Made by a program: the position numbers and the translations under genes. A stretch of DNA of 64,000 nucleotides, taken from Argopecten irradians. Taxonomy: Eukaryota; Mollusca; Bivalvia; Pectinida; Pectinidae. This document shows, in pieces, positions 27,801 through 43,300 of this stretch; the stretch's first letter is position 1, and each line of letters starts with the position of its first letter. The notes under the pieces are model-generated. The model saw only the letters and a list, made by a program, of their open reading frames with translations. It made no database searches and was not told the DNA's origin. The DNA is taken from contig NC_091135.1 of assembly GCF_041381155.1 (NCBI RefSeq), positions 6,253,620 through 6,317,619 of the forward strand, in the 5' to 3' direction.

Positions 27801-30800
27801 ATTTTGCCTCTGTATTTGATCTGAAAATTTGCAAATGTGGAACTCTAGAATATTCAAAACATGCTGGAATGTTAACATTCTCTAACGGTTTTTAATACAT
27901 TAAACATTATAAATATATTATTTCGATAGAAATGTTGCATGTCTGCCAATGATATTTCACACGAAGCTTCAGAAATTTCTACTTTAGGATTGCCTAATCA
28001 TATTTCAATATACAACGTTAAAGCTAAATTTCATATTTCACTTTGTCATGATACCACTCGGGTTTACGATATTACACGAAACTTTTGAACCTGACGTTGA
28101 TCTGTGTGTCGGTTTTCAAAATGCAAATCATTTCATCCAACATTTCTTTGTATCTCAATTGTTTGTTGATGCTTTTATGGATATGAAGATCGGTAATATG
28201 CATCAAAATTCACACATTGCATGTCTACAAAAGTTCCACAAAGTGAAATATGAAATTTAGCTTTAACGTTTATAATAAAGCACACTCGCTTTTAATAAAC
28301 GGACACGTAGGTTAATCAATATAATTATAAGGTTTTTTTTTCAAACCGAACTCTAGATAAAAGGATAGCAATTATATTTCATGCGGAACAGGCCTGTAGA
28401 TAATTTATGAATATGTTTATGCATGAAATATATATAATAGACATCTGAAATCGACACATGGCAGCATGCCATGTGTACACATTTAAATACATTTGATGTA
28501 AATTTCCAGGGCATGTTCCTATCGGCTAGATCGATAGCGGGTCAATGATTTACAAGGCTTAATGCAGTGTGTTAGACAACGGTGGTAGAGGCAATCTTGC
28601 TTTATTGGAAAATTGAACACCTTGTGTGATGTTTAATTGTATTGTCTCCAAAAACCCCTGCGTGACACGGTTTTCTCGATTCTACCTTGTATGATGAAGC
28701 TAAACCTCGTCAGTCAATTACTTAAATAATCAATCTAGGTAAAATGACTCGTATAACTAAATATCCACCATACCTTTTTGCACATGCTTAAGTGAAATGT
28801 GAAAATAGAACAAAATTAATATAAATATTTTAAGATTGATTTTTATTTTTTTACACGAATGCTCCGCTACCATATATTTTTGGCTTAATTATTTGTGTAT
28901 CTAATGCAACACTTTGTGATATCAAGGGTGGAATATCCCTATCTTTCTTATTCACACATGAAAGGGCACACATGTATCCCCTCATATATTGGCTATAATT
29001 TTACAGATACTCCGCCAAGTCCGATGCTTGCATTATTTACAATGAGATCAGCGTGGGTTCTGAAATGTTTCATCTTTACCGGCAAAACAATTTTTTTGTT
29101 TATATGATGAAGTCCTGATGTTGCATTGCATGGGTAACCATGTAATACAGTCTGGAACGGCATGAGTCTTTTGCAGTGGATAAACCAACATTACACCCGT
29201 AGGTACATGTATGCGAGAAAAACTTGTCACCTTGTCATTTTCTTCATAAAGTTCATACGTTATTTCCGTTAAGCAGGCTGCATGTTTTAAGAAAACAACT
29301 ATTTCCTGCATGTAAACTTTATTTGCAGTCGCGGTTTTCTTAGCACTTTACGGCAATATTTTCAAAATGACGATATAGCTAAATATGGGAAAACTGCAAA
29401 TACTCATCCATATATGGGTATAAATGGTAGTGGTATACTATCGTTTGGATTGCAAACTTTTGTTAAAACACTCGACACGCCTGGAGTTAGACTCTGGGGT
29501 AGAATATCCATATTACTATTCTACACACATGACGAACCTTAAGCTGGGGGTACATAACGCATAACAGTTCAGAAGAGTGATGATGTATAACGTTGCTGTT
29601 TATACATTCAGACATGTGAAATGGATTCGTCGTCTGCCGGCTGCACAAAGTAACCAGAATTTTTGTCTCGAATATTTTTCTAAATTATTTACAGCTTCAA
29701 ATGAAATGAAAATACAGACGTGCCACTTAGTTTGCTATTTGTGAACTAGTGTCACGTTGGTGCACTTCATATTTATAGCCAGATATAGTTGATCATAATA
29801 CAATAACCAGGTTAAGAAATAATTCATTTGTACCTGCTGACTTGAAAGATCAATTGAATGATCACGATGTTTTAAAATGGGTGATATTGATTCTTGGATT
29901 ACGTTTGTGGAATATAAGCAGAAGTAGATATGTGTGATAAGAATGTAATAATTTGTTGCCAAGAAACTATTTGAAAATAATCATAAATCACACAAATGGA
30001 TAAACCAATAAATTATCATTTACATTATGTATATATTTCATATTGAAGCTTTAAGCTTTTCATCATAGAAAGCCTAGAATTTTGAAAAGGGGTTAACAGA
30101 CAACTCTCTGCAATCATGTAGAGAGTTAGAAACGGGAGGGATGCAATAATGTCGAGGAGGGAATTGCGAACCAATACTTTCCTAATGCCTCCCTTGGCAC
30201 CGCCTCACTTTTGGCCTTGAGTTGAACGTTCGCCCCTGTGAGGAAGGCTCTGGGTTCTGTCCTCTGGTCGAGACACACCAAAGTCTATAAAAATGGTAGT
30301 TTCTGCTCCTGCTTAGCATTTAGGGAGTGGGACGACTGGTTCGCCCGTTGTCACTAAAATGTGACCGGGTGAGGCGTGTCGCTTGGTGTCTTCGGTGGCA
30401 TGCTTCAGTGATACAGCACTATAAAAAGAGCAACAGTTCCACTATACAAGAAGACACAACATGAATATATCTCCCAAAACACGCACCTCGCACAACATAC
30501 ATGCAACACAACGCATACATGGGAGGCCGTCCTTACATGACCATAGCTTTAATAGGACTTAATTCATTTTTTTTCACTTTCTGCGAAAAATGCATCTATA
30601 GTCACACTGTTACAAATGTAATTGTTAATGTAAATAATTTCATAATGTCAATGTTTGCAGCGGTGTAGGACAAATGATGTTATTTATGAAGTGAAGAGTT
30701 TATGAATTCGAGTTAATGGAGGTATTAAGACGAATGATTAGTATGAGAACACCCTCATTTACACTGAACTTTGTATGATATTAAATTTTAGTTCTTTATT

Positions 30801-33800
30801 GACAAGTTTGATTTGTGTTAGAAAAGTAAACAATATTTGACCTAAACAAACTTGAATCGTAGCTTTTATAATATTGCAACAAATACTTGTTTGCACAAAC
30901 TGAAAAAAAGTTTGGGTCCATTTTCACTTGGTATGGTGATATGTTGGTCTCATTTGTTTGTTTGTTTGATTAATTAACGTCCTATTAACAGCTATGGTCA
31001 TGTAAGGACGGCCTCCCATGTATGCGGTGTGTTGCGTGTATGTTGTGCGAGGTGCGTGTTTCGGGAGACTGCGGTATATTCATGTTGTGTCTTCTTGTAT
31101 AGTGGAACTTTTGCCCTTTTTATAGTGCTATATTACTGAAGCATGCCGCCGAAGACACCAAGCAACACACCCCGTCCGGTCACATTATACTGACAACGGG
31201 CGAACCAGTCGTCCCTCTCCCTTTTTGCTGAGCGCTAAGCAGGAGCAGAAACTACCACTTTAACAGACTTTGGTGTGTCTCGGCCAGGGGACAGAACCCA
31301 GAGCCTTCCTCACAGGGGCGAACGCTCAACTCAAGGCCAAAAGTGAGGCGGTGCCAAGGGAGGCATTAGGAAGGATAAAGTCAGTTAGGAAGAATAGAAA
31401 AGATAAGATCCTAAATTTAGTCGCCTTTTACGATCATGCAATAGGGGCAGCAGGTACAATTCTAACGCCCTACCTGCAGGGTCAACATAAGTCTCGGTTT
31501 CAGTCTCGAACATTGAATAAAACCATCAATTTCTTTTTCGCGTTATCAAATAAATATTTTATAGAGTTTGAACAAAGTTCATCCCTTTTTTAAGTTTCTT
31601 TTATATGGAAGCAAATTAAAAAAAAAAGTAAAAATAAACACTCTTTTTTTAGTTACAGTGACATTTTCGTTGAAATCAATTCGTTCTCAAGTTATCGTGT
31701 AGCAAAAACCATTAGGACACACAGACACATAGACAAACAGACAGACAGACAGACAGTACATATTTGTTAGTTGCGATGACGTAGCTCTGAACGACGGACA
31801 AAAGATTTCTGACTAATGGTACGGGAAAGGAGTGGAGGCAGGGTATGCTTATTCGTTCTACATATTTGTATGTATATAAAACATAATGAAATTAATGATC
31901 ATCGCTGTATGCTATGCAATCCATACTGGCGTTTCTTAGACGCTGTCACATTTATTTTGAATTTATGTCCAAAGCCTCCCTTATACGAAAATATATCTCA
32001 ACTTATTTTCTTTTTTTTTTTTTTCTTTTTTTGACTTTTTGTAAGTTAATACGAGGAATTGTTAAACCTGAGAAAGGTGATATTCCCCGAGGCCGATTGT
32101 TTTGTTATATGAAACGATAACAAGTTACAATGATACAAAATTTACCACTTGGAACAATTTTGCAGCAAGGACAATGCAATCATCCATTTATCCTTAGTTT
32201 TAGTACATGTACTTCTGTAATTCTTCACAATATAGCTTTCGAACATATAGCTACATTTAAAATGTGTTAAAATATCTTTCCTAATCCTACCTTACTGTTG
32301 TCTGCCATGCTGGATTTGACTATTGCCCGATGATCGGCAATACTCTATTTTGATTGGTCACAAATGTGGAAGAGACAGGGAATTCCCTGTGTCTATTTAT
32401 AGCCAGGTTACCGGATTTGCAATGTCATCCTGAGACCGATGAACACCTGTTCAGAGGTTGACATTCCATTTTGTCAAGACCTGGCCGAGCGGTCTAGACC
32501 GATCAGAAAACGGCAAAACTCACATTCCACTTTTTTACCGATCAAAATAGACCATTGCCCATCATCGGGCAAAAGCCAAATCATACATGGTGGTCAACAG
32601 TATAGTTGGATTAGGAAAGATATTTTATACATGTTAAAGGGACAATTCAGTCTAAGAGAAAATGAAAATTTGTACGTATATCGAAAAAAACCCAGTTCTA
32701 ATGGAAATTAGATCAGTCGGTTTTACTGTGATATGCCAGAAAAGCCCATGGTGGTGAAATACGTGTGAAATGTTCAAACTCGCTCGCTGTCCGCCATTAC
32801 ACATTGTGGTCGAACATATTGTATACCGAACCCTGTCCCTTGCTCGTAGAGTAATGCAACTTTACTCTAGAACTGCTCATATTGCTCTGACAGTAGTGTG
32901 TTTACCTTATTAGGTGAATTTTTTTGCCTAAAAATCATTGTATCACCTCGTCAGTGGTTATGTAGTTCATTTGTTTAACGTGCGTGACTTTGACTCGGGT
33001 ATGGGTACAGCGTGCATGTTGTACCTGCTTTATCGTATCGATCAACGATTTGTAATAACAACGGTCTCAATTAAAATACTAAACAATGACGTGGTATTTG
33101 TCAATATTTTATGTTACATGTTTCATAAGAAATGTAGACCAATACATTTATGTCATATTTTGCTACTTGGTTATGTAAAAGAATTAGCCTGAGTGAATTG
33201 TCTCTTTAAATGTAATCAACAATATATGTCCGAAGATTTTATCGTGAAGAAGTATAACAGAAGTTCTACAAATACCTACTGAGGAATTCGTGGATGAATA
33301 ATTTCTTGATTTTGTTTTGTTTAATTTTAAAATAATTCCGCTGTCCTTTCTTCAAAATTGTTTCAAATAGCAAAGCTATTAGTTTCACATAACCAAACAA
33401 TTATTGACTTTTTTGTAGGTGAATAGGAGGAATTGTTTAACCTTAGAAAGGTGGTATTTCCCAAGGCCGACGGCCGAGGAAATCACCTTTCTGATATATA
33501 ATGTCATGATAGGTAGCTTTATCCCCATCCTCGATACTCCAGGGGTTCCGATCACTTACGATCTCTACACCCCTGGACTATCTCATAGTGAAATTGAAGG
33601 CAGCTCAGCTGAAAACATTTGACCAATCACAGGCCAGCAAAGATTTCCTTTGAAGACTACAGAGAGAGCGACGCCTAACATCAAAGCCACACAGTCAACC
33701 ACAGTGTACCGTTATACGGTTCTTTTGATGTACACCAAATGACTAAATTACCTGTTCTATTCTGTTGCCTCCAGTTTTACTATGAGATAGTCCAGGGGTG

Positions 33801-34313
33801 TAGAGATCGTAAGTGATCGGAACCCCTGGAATATCGAGGATGCTTTATCCCGAGAAGTAATGAATTATAAAGTGATGAAAATACACTCATAAAAACATAC
33901 TGATACAAATCAATTTTGAAAATTACAATCCAAATGTCTTTTTCTCTCTTTATTAGTACACATGGTATTTATTGTAGAAATATTATCTTCCGATGCTGAC
34001 GGTAACAGAGTTATGTATATTATAAGCCTGGCGTGTAAGGAGAACGATGGCACGGGATGTGATAGACATTTAAAACAGCAGAAAAAACATCGCAAGGCGA
34101 AATATTTAATCCTTTGCTGTCAGCATCGGAAAATATGCCATAGTTGTAAATCAAATCTTTAAAAAAATGACTTTCTTCCCATTCTCCCTTTCATTTCTCC
34201 TCTGCCTGCTGCATATCCTACTGCGTCTGTTTCCTACTCCCTCGTTTTTGAACCATCTATCTCTCTCTCTCTTTCCCTCTCCCACCCTCTCTCCCCCCTC
34301 TCTCTGTCTCTCT

Positions 34314-34356
<43 letters not shown>

Positions 34357-37300
34357 TGTAAATTTGTTGTTATCTTGTTGTGTATATGTATTTATTAAAT
34401 TGTATCGGTAATTCGGGAGAGGCCTTAAAATAAGCTGGACAATTTGTGGCCGATCCCATTGTATATATTTGATACAAATAAAATATGTTTAAAGGGGCAA
34501 TTCAGTCTAAGAATACATTAAAATTTGCATATATATCGGAAACAAACCAGTTCTAAAGGAAATTAAATTAGCTGGTTTTACTGTGAAAAACCAGAAAAGC
34601 TTACTGTAGTGAAATGTATGTGAAATGTTCAAACTCGCTTGCTTTCCGCCGTGGTCGGACATCTTGTAAGCCGAACCCTGGCCCTTGCCAGTGTAGTAAA
34701 GAATGTTATGCCTAAAACTACTCAAATCGCTCTTACAGTAGCATGTTTACGATATCATGTGCATGGTCTGGTCTAAATATAATTTCACCAACTCCTCAGT
34801 GGTTATGCATTGCATCTGATTAACGTTCATGACTTTGCCTTGGGTATGGACATAGCATTCTTGTTATACCTGCTTAATCGTATTGAACAACGATTGGGAA
34901 TTTCAATGGCATCAATCAAAATATTTAAGAATGTCGTGGAATTTTTCGATATTTCTTGTTATATGTTTCATAAGGAATATAGAACAATACATTTATGTCA
35001 TATTTTGCTTCGTGGTTATGTTGCAGAATTAGCCTCATTGAATTGTCCCTATCAATCAAATTCTGAGAAAATGTTTAAGTTGAAACAATAAGTATTGTCT
35101 AGTAACTAACATCCTTTGTACATTCTATTTAAAATCTGAACCCGGCTTAAACTAATTTGGCAAAAATCATATTGTTTACACTGAACTCTTATAAACCATT
35201 TGAACGGTAATGACAAATAAAATGTGATTTCCCAGAAGATGTTTTAGTGTTGTATGATCTATGCCTTACTATCTGTCTCTGTAAGTTTTCAACCTTACCA
35301 TCATTGAAAAGTTCTTATTCAAAAAAATATTAAATGATTTAGTCTATATATTAATTTTCTCGTGTACAAGTTGAAATAACTCGTGGAGCTCCGAGCTGTT
35401 CCGATCAATTCCAATCTGTACGGGTGTCGCCAATGTCGGTCACGTGATGCGACTATAAGGTTTCCGATATTACCCGAAAGTTTTAAACATGACGTTGGTC
35501 CGTTTTCAAAATGCTTGGTATTTCATCCAACATTAAATCTCAATCTCAGTAGTATGTTGGTACTCTTATGAATCTGAATCTTGTAAAAGCATCCATATTT
35601 ATACATTGTATCTTTTACAACACAGATTGTTAGAGTGAAAATCATATGAACTATAACTCAAAGCAAAATCATTTTTATGTGTTTCAGCACACAGCACCCG
35701 CGGTCTTCCGTTCAAACCTTCATTTATCAGTGACCAAAAAGACATTTCCAGATATAGTCCTTTGGTCTCTGTTCACCATGGCTTTAATGAGCTCCCCGTC
35801 AAAGTCACAGCGGAGGTTACGGCGGGATTGGCGAGCGGTGGTGAACAGTACATCTTCACTGCGTTTGGTTCGGCACAGAGAGATGCTACAACTGACGTGG
35901 AACACGGCGGGATTGTTTGCTTGTACAACATTACTCACGTAACTGTGTACGCACCCAATTCAGAGAAAGGGGCGGTGTTTTACGGAGGTAACTATTTTCA
36001 TGACTCGAAATTTGAACCTCAAGTTATATTTGGCTTTATTATTAAAATCAGTCGAGATCGGCTACACTGGAAGATGTTTTGAGGGCTTAAATTTCATATT
36101 CAAATCGGTCATTCTGAAGTTCAGAATACATTGTTTGTTCTTATTTTTCTGATACTTGTGGTATCTTATTTAATTCAATAAAATTACTTGCGAAACAAAA
36201 AATAGCTTGTTGGATATAATCATTATGCAAATTGCAAATATAAGTAAAAACAGAAATGTGATTTTATTTCCACAGATTATTTGAAAACTCTTGAAAAAGC
36301 GGTTTTAAATTGCAAACGATTGATCAAAACAACATTTTGTGTTGATTTTTGGGTAGGAGAGGTTCAAGCATTTGACGGATTTGTCTTTCCCGAATTCCTG
36401 GAACGTGGTACAGTCATTGTTAAAGCCTGGAAGGATTTCGATTTTCCGACACCCGATTTTTACGAGGACTGGAGAACCATCGATGTAAATAATGGTAAGT
36501 ATCATTATGGCGTGCCGATCGTTGCAAAATTCAATAAGCAAAAACATTTGAGATTTTTTTTTAATTTGTGTGTAAAAACAATAAGTGTTTGTGTATTTTT
36601 TTGAATTTGTGTGTAAGAATAAAATATTTTCTTTGTGTGTGTGAAAAATATATTTGTGTGTAAAATGATTATGTTCAACTAATGATAAATTTTGTCGCTT
36701 AACCTTTTCTGAGTTTAAGAAACAATTTCATCTTCATATACTTTCGACGGCCGGCAGGATTCGAATCTGACTCAATTTTGATAGTAGGCTATAACAAATG
36801 CCATTTATGAAAGCAGTTTGCATCTATATTTCGGTTTGATGCCATTTTCACGATGATAAACAGTACACACTACAAACAAGCAAAAACAGTCACCGGAAGT
36901 CCCTCTAAAGGTCACTGCATACGAGTCATAGGAGGCAGAAACCTGCGGGTGTGGTTTTTTTTTTTTTTTAAATTGGTGCTCTTTCCCCTTTCTTTTCCCT
37001 TTCTCTCTCTATTTTCTCTTACTTTGGTATCTCCGCTATCGTTTGAGACCATCCGCATGTCTGTATCTTGATAATTAAGCTCACAATGACAGGTTTCCGG
37101 GCACACAGTCACTAAAATTCGGATTATAGTAATTTTTTGACTTACTTGGGCATGTTCAAAAGGTGATTTGTGATGTCACTAATGCAATGACCGTATCGAT
37201 ATTGCTATATAGTGATGAACATATCCTTTTCAAAAAAACTAGTAGTTTGTTTTCGAGGGTCTCAATGGGGCTCCAGAAGGGTGTAGAAATTGGGCAAATG

Positions 37301-40300
37301 CAAAATTACGCATAAATACGTTACGGTCTTCCAAAGTACCCACAGAAACTAATTTATCTTGCACATACAAGTGATAGATTAACGCATGTTAGGAAGTAAG
37401 CTGTGATATGGAAAAAGGTGATCGTTACACAGGTATATGAACCCATCATATGCCACCCTCTCTTACTCAAAGCATGTTTTTTATGTTCCTTCATATTCAA
37501 AATAGAAACTCCTACTTGATAAAAACAACATGTGCACTGTCGGATCAACTTCTGTTGAATGACAGTCACTTGTACATCATCTCACGTATTGTGCGTATTC
37601 CACATACAACACACACTCGTACACAGTGCCCCCCAGAATTGGAAGGTACATGTACGGAATTCTGAAGGAGGGGGGGTGGGGGGGTAGGTGTAATTATCGG
37701 CGGCTACTTCTGTTCCATCAAATTCCGATGATTTTATTTTTCTTAGATTCCATGTTATCAGACTAAATCTGTTCTCTATCTACATGTGTAACATAAATCC
37801 GATAAATCATATATTATTTCATGGATTATATTGCGTCTGTATATGTAAGTTTCAGTATGGTTTATTTTGTTTTCAGATCAAACCACTTTCCTAGAACTCG
37901 AACATAGTGTTGGCGGATATCCAGATCTAGTTGTTGTACAAACAAAGGGAGACACACACGGATGGGTATCAGAAGCTTCAGGTAAGGCACCAGAGTTACT
38001 TCCCTTCGTTTACGCTCCGTCAGTCTATCAGAGTTACTTCCCTTTGTTTACGCATCATCACTCTACCAGAGTTACTTCCCTTCATTTATACTCCATTAGT
38101 CTACCAGAGTTACTTCCCTTCATTTACACTCCATTAGTCTACCAGAGTTACTTCCCTTCGTTTACACTACGTCAGACTACTAGAGACACATCCCTTCGTT
38201 TTTAATCCATCAGTCTACCACAGTTACTTCACTTCATTAACACCCCGTCAGTCTACCAGAGTTACTTCCCTTTGTTTACGCTCCGTCAGTCTACCAGAGT
38301 TACTTCCCTTTGTTTACGCTCCGTCAGTCTATCAGAGTTACTTCCCTTTGTTTACGCTCCGTCAGTCTACCAAAGTTACTTTCTTTCATTAACACCCCGT
38401 CAGTCTACCAGAGTTACTTCCCTTCGTTTATAGAGTCACAAAAGTTATTAACTTACCGTTGATATTACATTTACCATCATTACCTTCTAAGCAATCTAAT
38501 TAAAATAAATTAAATGCTAATTATCATAACGCGGGTCGTATTATGTTTCCCGCCGTCGTCCTAAATACCGCGCGTTAGTTGATTATGACTGCGCCAGACG
38601 GCAAAACAGCGGAACGAATCTTCATTGTAACATAGTTTACGCAGGGAATCCTGCATTTGGTTGGTGTTATAACATCACCTTAGCCCTTTATCATACATTT
38701 TCGTATATCATTATTGTTTTTAAGAAACTTTGAATTTTTGTTTCGAAAAGGTAGTGGACCTTTCAAGGTGGCTTACATCTTTAATGGTTTCCTACCCTAA
38801 AGTCTTCAAATCCAGATACTTTAGGATCCATGATGCAAACAATACTAATGTTCGTGCTGAAGTGTTTCGATGTGTAAAGATAGTTATTTACACACATCCT
38901 CATATAACATTTCCAGGCGCAATTTCATCATTTAACACAAGAGCACCACGCACACCAGCTGCCAGTGTGTACTTCGGTGGAGTAATGTTCGGATGTTCAG
39001 CAACTCATATCCGGATTTGGGCTCCGAATCAGGAAATGTCCAATAACACAGGTAAGAAAATATTTTGAAAGAATTAATCAAATTATTGAAATCTAATTAA
39101 ATCAAAACTCCTCTGCCAAGATAATTATATAAGGACGATAACCAATGCATAAACATTGCATCTTTTCAGCAAATTTTCTCATTCACTCTCTTTTCATACA
39201 GTAAATGCAGTTCTTTACATTGAAATTCAAAACAGATATTTTGTAGAAGTAATGCTGATGTTCTACACAGGAAAAATATGATAATTCACAATACTATAAC
39301 ATTCAGTAACATCGTGTACACTTTTTTTTCTGGAAGATTGACATTTCAAGAATATTTCTTATAAGGATAAACTTGGCATTTATTTTCTTTAATGGTACTC
39401 CACAATCATGTCTCTTCAAGTTTTTCAATAGTAATTTGATGCAATTCCAATCTTTTTCTTTATGAATATAGATACTTTCATATTTATTTTCTTAATTTTA
39501 GATTTTTAGCATGTGCTTAATAAATTATAATCATTATTTTCCAAGTCTTACTGTATGAATTCATATAAGAATATTTGGTAATTCAGATAAATCTTTTAAT
39601 AATATTATTACAAATAACAATTATGTCCTTGTAGCAACTAGGGGAAGTAACTCCTCTACAAAAAAAAAAATTATATAAGGGAGCTAACCCGGAAATACAA
39701 TTGTATACAATTTATATCCTTGTTTTAGTATTTCACAATACTTCTTGCTTTCCAAACCTTTCACAAATACATTTTCCATCAGATCTATTCATCATTTATT
39801 AACTGTACTTTTATGTCATTAAACATGATTCTACGTAAAAAACTTCCATTCAAATTGTTTATTTTATGTGATAGCAATGTGTTGAAATTTGGACCATATT
39901 ATTGTCCATTTATATTTATCTAAGTTAATGTTTTGAAAGTAATCTTTCTACTTTACCTACGCAGTAGATTTACAATCTGGCATCAAATTTATTTGTTTTT
40001 ATTTCTTTATTAGCATTTCAGATGAAATAAGTATTTTTGTATTCAGTATGTAGTTTTTATTAAAAAGGCTTAGCGCATGTATAACTTGAAACAACATGCA
40101 TGGTATATTATGATATTTATTTATTTATCTATTTATTTTTTTTATAAATAAATACGATGACTTTACCATATACTATATATACCATCATTGCTAATTAAGC
40201 CTAGAGTTCAAATTAGCAAGTAATGACTCGAAATTCCAAACATTGATTCGACCGGCGTGGTCGAATCACAGTTTTCTTCTCAACAAACTCACGTTTTCTT

Positions 40301-43300
40301 CTCAACAAACTCACGAATTAAAAATGAATAACTGTTAAACATAATACAACTACTTCTTATGCCTAATCCATAATTTTAACGCCGTATTTCATGTGAATAT
40401 TGGATTACTTACTTTTTTCTAAGACGTGAGAATTTCTTAGGAATTCTTTTCTCAGAGCCGTGACAAGAAAGGACGTTTACGCATGCCCGCTCAAAAAACT
40501 TCCAACTTCCGGGTCATTGTAAATTATGTCACGGTAACACCGATCCGGAATATACCGAGATATAAAATTCAACACCTAAGTAGCCCATAAGCTGTCCCGT
40601 TTATAAATTGATTTATTCCTTATAGAATAAATCTAATTATTTAAATCAGAAGTGATATGTTGTTTAGTATCTTAAACATAATTATCTCTGAGAATTTGTA
40701 AGAAGTTTTGAGAAATTGAACTTTTGATAACACTTTATTCTGCTAACCAGTTCTCATTAACTTTCTTAGAATTATATAACTATCAATTTTTTTTCTTCTC
40801 TTTTTTATTCCAAATATTTTTTTCAATTATGTCATCTGTGACTGCAAAAATGACTTAAAACATGATGCTTTACCATTTACCATTAAATTGGTATTTCTAA
40901 AAAGGTTTTGGTTCATAATTTCATATTTACTAGTGACAGGAGTGCTGGTTCTGAATGTTTACCATGCTTTTTTAATAAAAGATAAGTATGCCACTTAAAT
41001 CAAGTCCTTGTTGATTGGAACAATAACATATTGTCATCAGAAAATCCATTTAATTTTACTTTTGAGTTATTGGTATTTGATAATTTGATTAATTTGGTCC
41101 TTTAATATCTGAAGTTACAAGTATTAGACATGTTAGTGGTTCACCTTGTACAATATACATTATTGGCATCATTGGGCTTCATTGCCTCACAGATCGCGAT
41201 AACTGCAAATATTTTGGCCTATTCTAATCGCCTTGTGTCCGTTATCGTGCGTCGTCCGTCGTTTCAAAGAAATTTTGAACAAACCTTCTCAGGCATAAAG
41301 CAAACCATAATTGTAAATTATATGTGCCACACCCCAGGGAGCTGTTGGGGGGGGGTTCATAATTATATGACCCTGGGGTTAATTTTACTATAGTTTATAT
41401 AGAAAAAAAACCCATTTATGATCAATATTTGGCCATTTGTAATAGGAAATTAATCAATTTTATCAATGTTTTAGAATTATAAGTATGAGATGGCCATTGA
41501 ATCCTATTAATAAATTTTCCATTACTGACCCCCAGGGTCCTTAATGGCGGAGCCAATGGGGTCAAATAGGTTAAAGCTTTAAAAATCTTCTTCTGAAATT
41601 CTGGAAATGGTAGAATCAAATACTCTTCATAGATGAAAAGGTCTTAAGGCCCTGTACAAAAACTGAGAATTATATGACCCTGGGGTCTCATATTTCCTCC
41701 TGGGGAGGGGGTAAAGTTGACTATAGAGGGAAAACACATTTTTAAGCACTATTTGGTCTGTAATAAGAAATGAGTCAAATGTTGTCAGAATTATCAGTAT
41801 GAGATTGCTATTGAATCATATTGACAAATTTTCTATGACTGACCCATAGGGGCCTGAGGGGCGGGGCCAAAAGGGGTCAAATAGGCTAAAACTTTAAAAA
41901 TCTTCTGAAATTCCGGAAATAGTAGAATCAAACATTCTTCATAGATGGAAAGTTCTTAATCCCCCCACGAAAATTGTGAATTATATTACCCTAGGGGGTC
42001 AGGTTCACTTTAGTTTATACAGTGTACATGGAAAAGATATTTTTGAGAATTATTCGATATTGTCAGAATTATCAGTACAAGGAGGCAGTTGGACCCTCGT
42101 TGACAAAATTTCCCTGATTGACACCCAGGGTTCTGAGTGGCGGTACCAAAAGGGACCAAATAGGTTAACTTTAACCGTTTAAACTTGAAAAATCTTCTAA
42201 AATATCAGAAACGGTATAATACTCTTCACAGATAAAAAAAAGTCTGGTGATCCTTTACAAAATTAACAGTTTTATGACCTCAGGGTTCAATGTTGCCCGT
42301 GGGGAGGGGATCGAGGATATAATTATAGTTTATGTAGGGAAAACTTATTTAAGGTTAAATGTGTATTTCTGATATAGTGGAAACTTAATTTTAGTTTTGT
42401 TATTTAATGTTGGCAAATCATTTGGTGAAGTAACTTTTTTTTTCTTCTTCTAATTTTAACCATTACATAATACGGTAACTATAAAAAATAGAAGTTCTGA
42501 TATGAAGGTATTTTAATTCATAAATGCTTTCTACAGATTTGAACCGACTTTACAATGCACTTTCTGTATTAGTGATCAGGTGACCGTCCTAGCCTCTTGG
42601 GCCTCTTGTTATCCAGTTACAATATTAGGTCCACTATTGTATTTAGGTACAAAAGATACTTACCAGCCGTTGATCGCAAATTTATATATTATCGAATATG
42701 TTGAAATTACAGAAGACAAAACGTATTATAGTATGTGCGAAAAATGGGGTTTGCGCTAAATATCGAATGCTTTGAATAATTTGATCGACATTTGTTGTAC
42801 AATACAATTTGATGACATATCAAAACATATCAATTCAGATATGGTATTGCTTTAATGATAAACTTTGCATCGACACATTGAAAAAGATATTATAATGATA
42901 TGTATTGCTGTGATTTGTATGTCGCCGTAAAGGTAACATTGGAAACATACTGCTAACGTATGACACAAGCATTTTATGTACTATGCAATAAAAATACCAA
43001 ATGTTTTCTTTATGTGCTCACGTGGAACTTATCATTTGCTTACGTAAATCATTTTGTGTAAGGCAAGCAATATTTTTTTATATAGCATAGAAAGTATTTT
43101 TATGTACGTTGAAAAATATTTCTTTTTTTCATGTAAAAGACGAAATATTTGTATGTAGGATGTAAAATATAATTTTATGTAAGACGAAATATATATATTG
43201 TGGTATGTAGGAAGAAAACACTTTTTACGTACTCACCTAAAATTAAACTTATTATTTTTTTTACATTAACACGTAAAAGATTTTTTTTTATGTAGGAAGA

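Noticed and set aside
28048..28260. 70-codon ORF
   Set aside because: Entirely within the 28 kb MITE and not conserved in the 35.5 kb relative.
31270..31593. 107-codon ORF
   Set aside because: It lies across the SINE-like dispersed repeat; the same sequence in other copies is broken.
37867..38205. ORF extending past exon 37877-37981 into LPFVY/YFPS repeats
   Set aside because: The donor at 37982 is strong, the next exon continues the protein in phase, and the extension is minisatellite.
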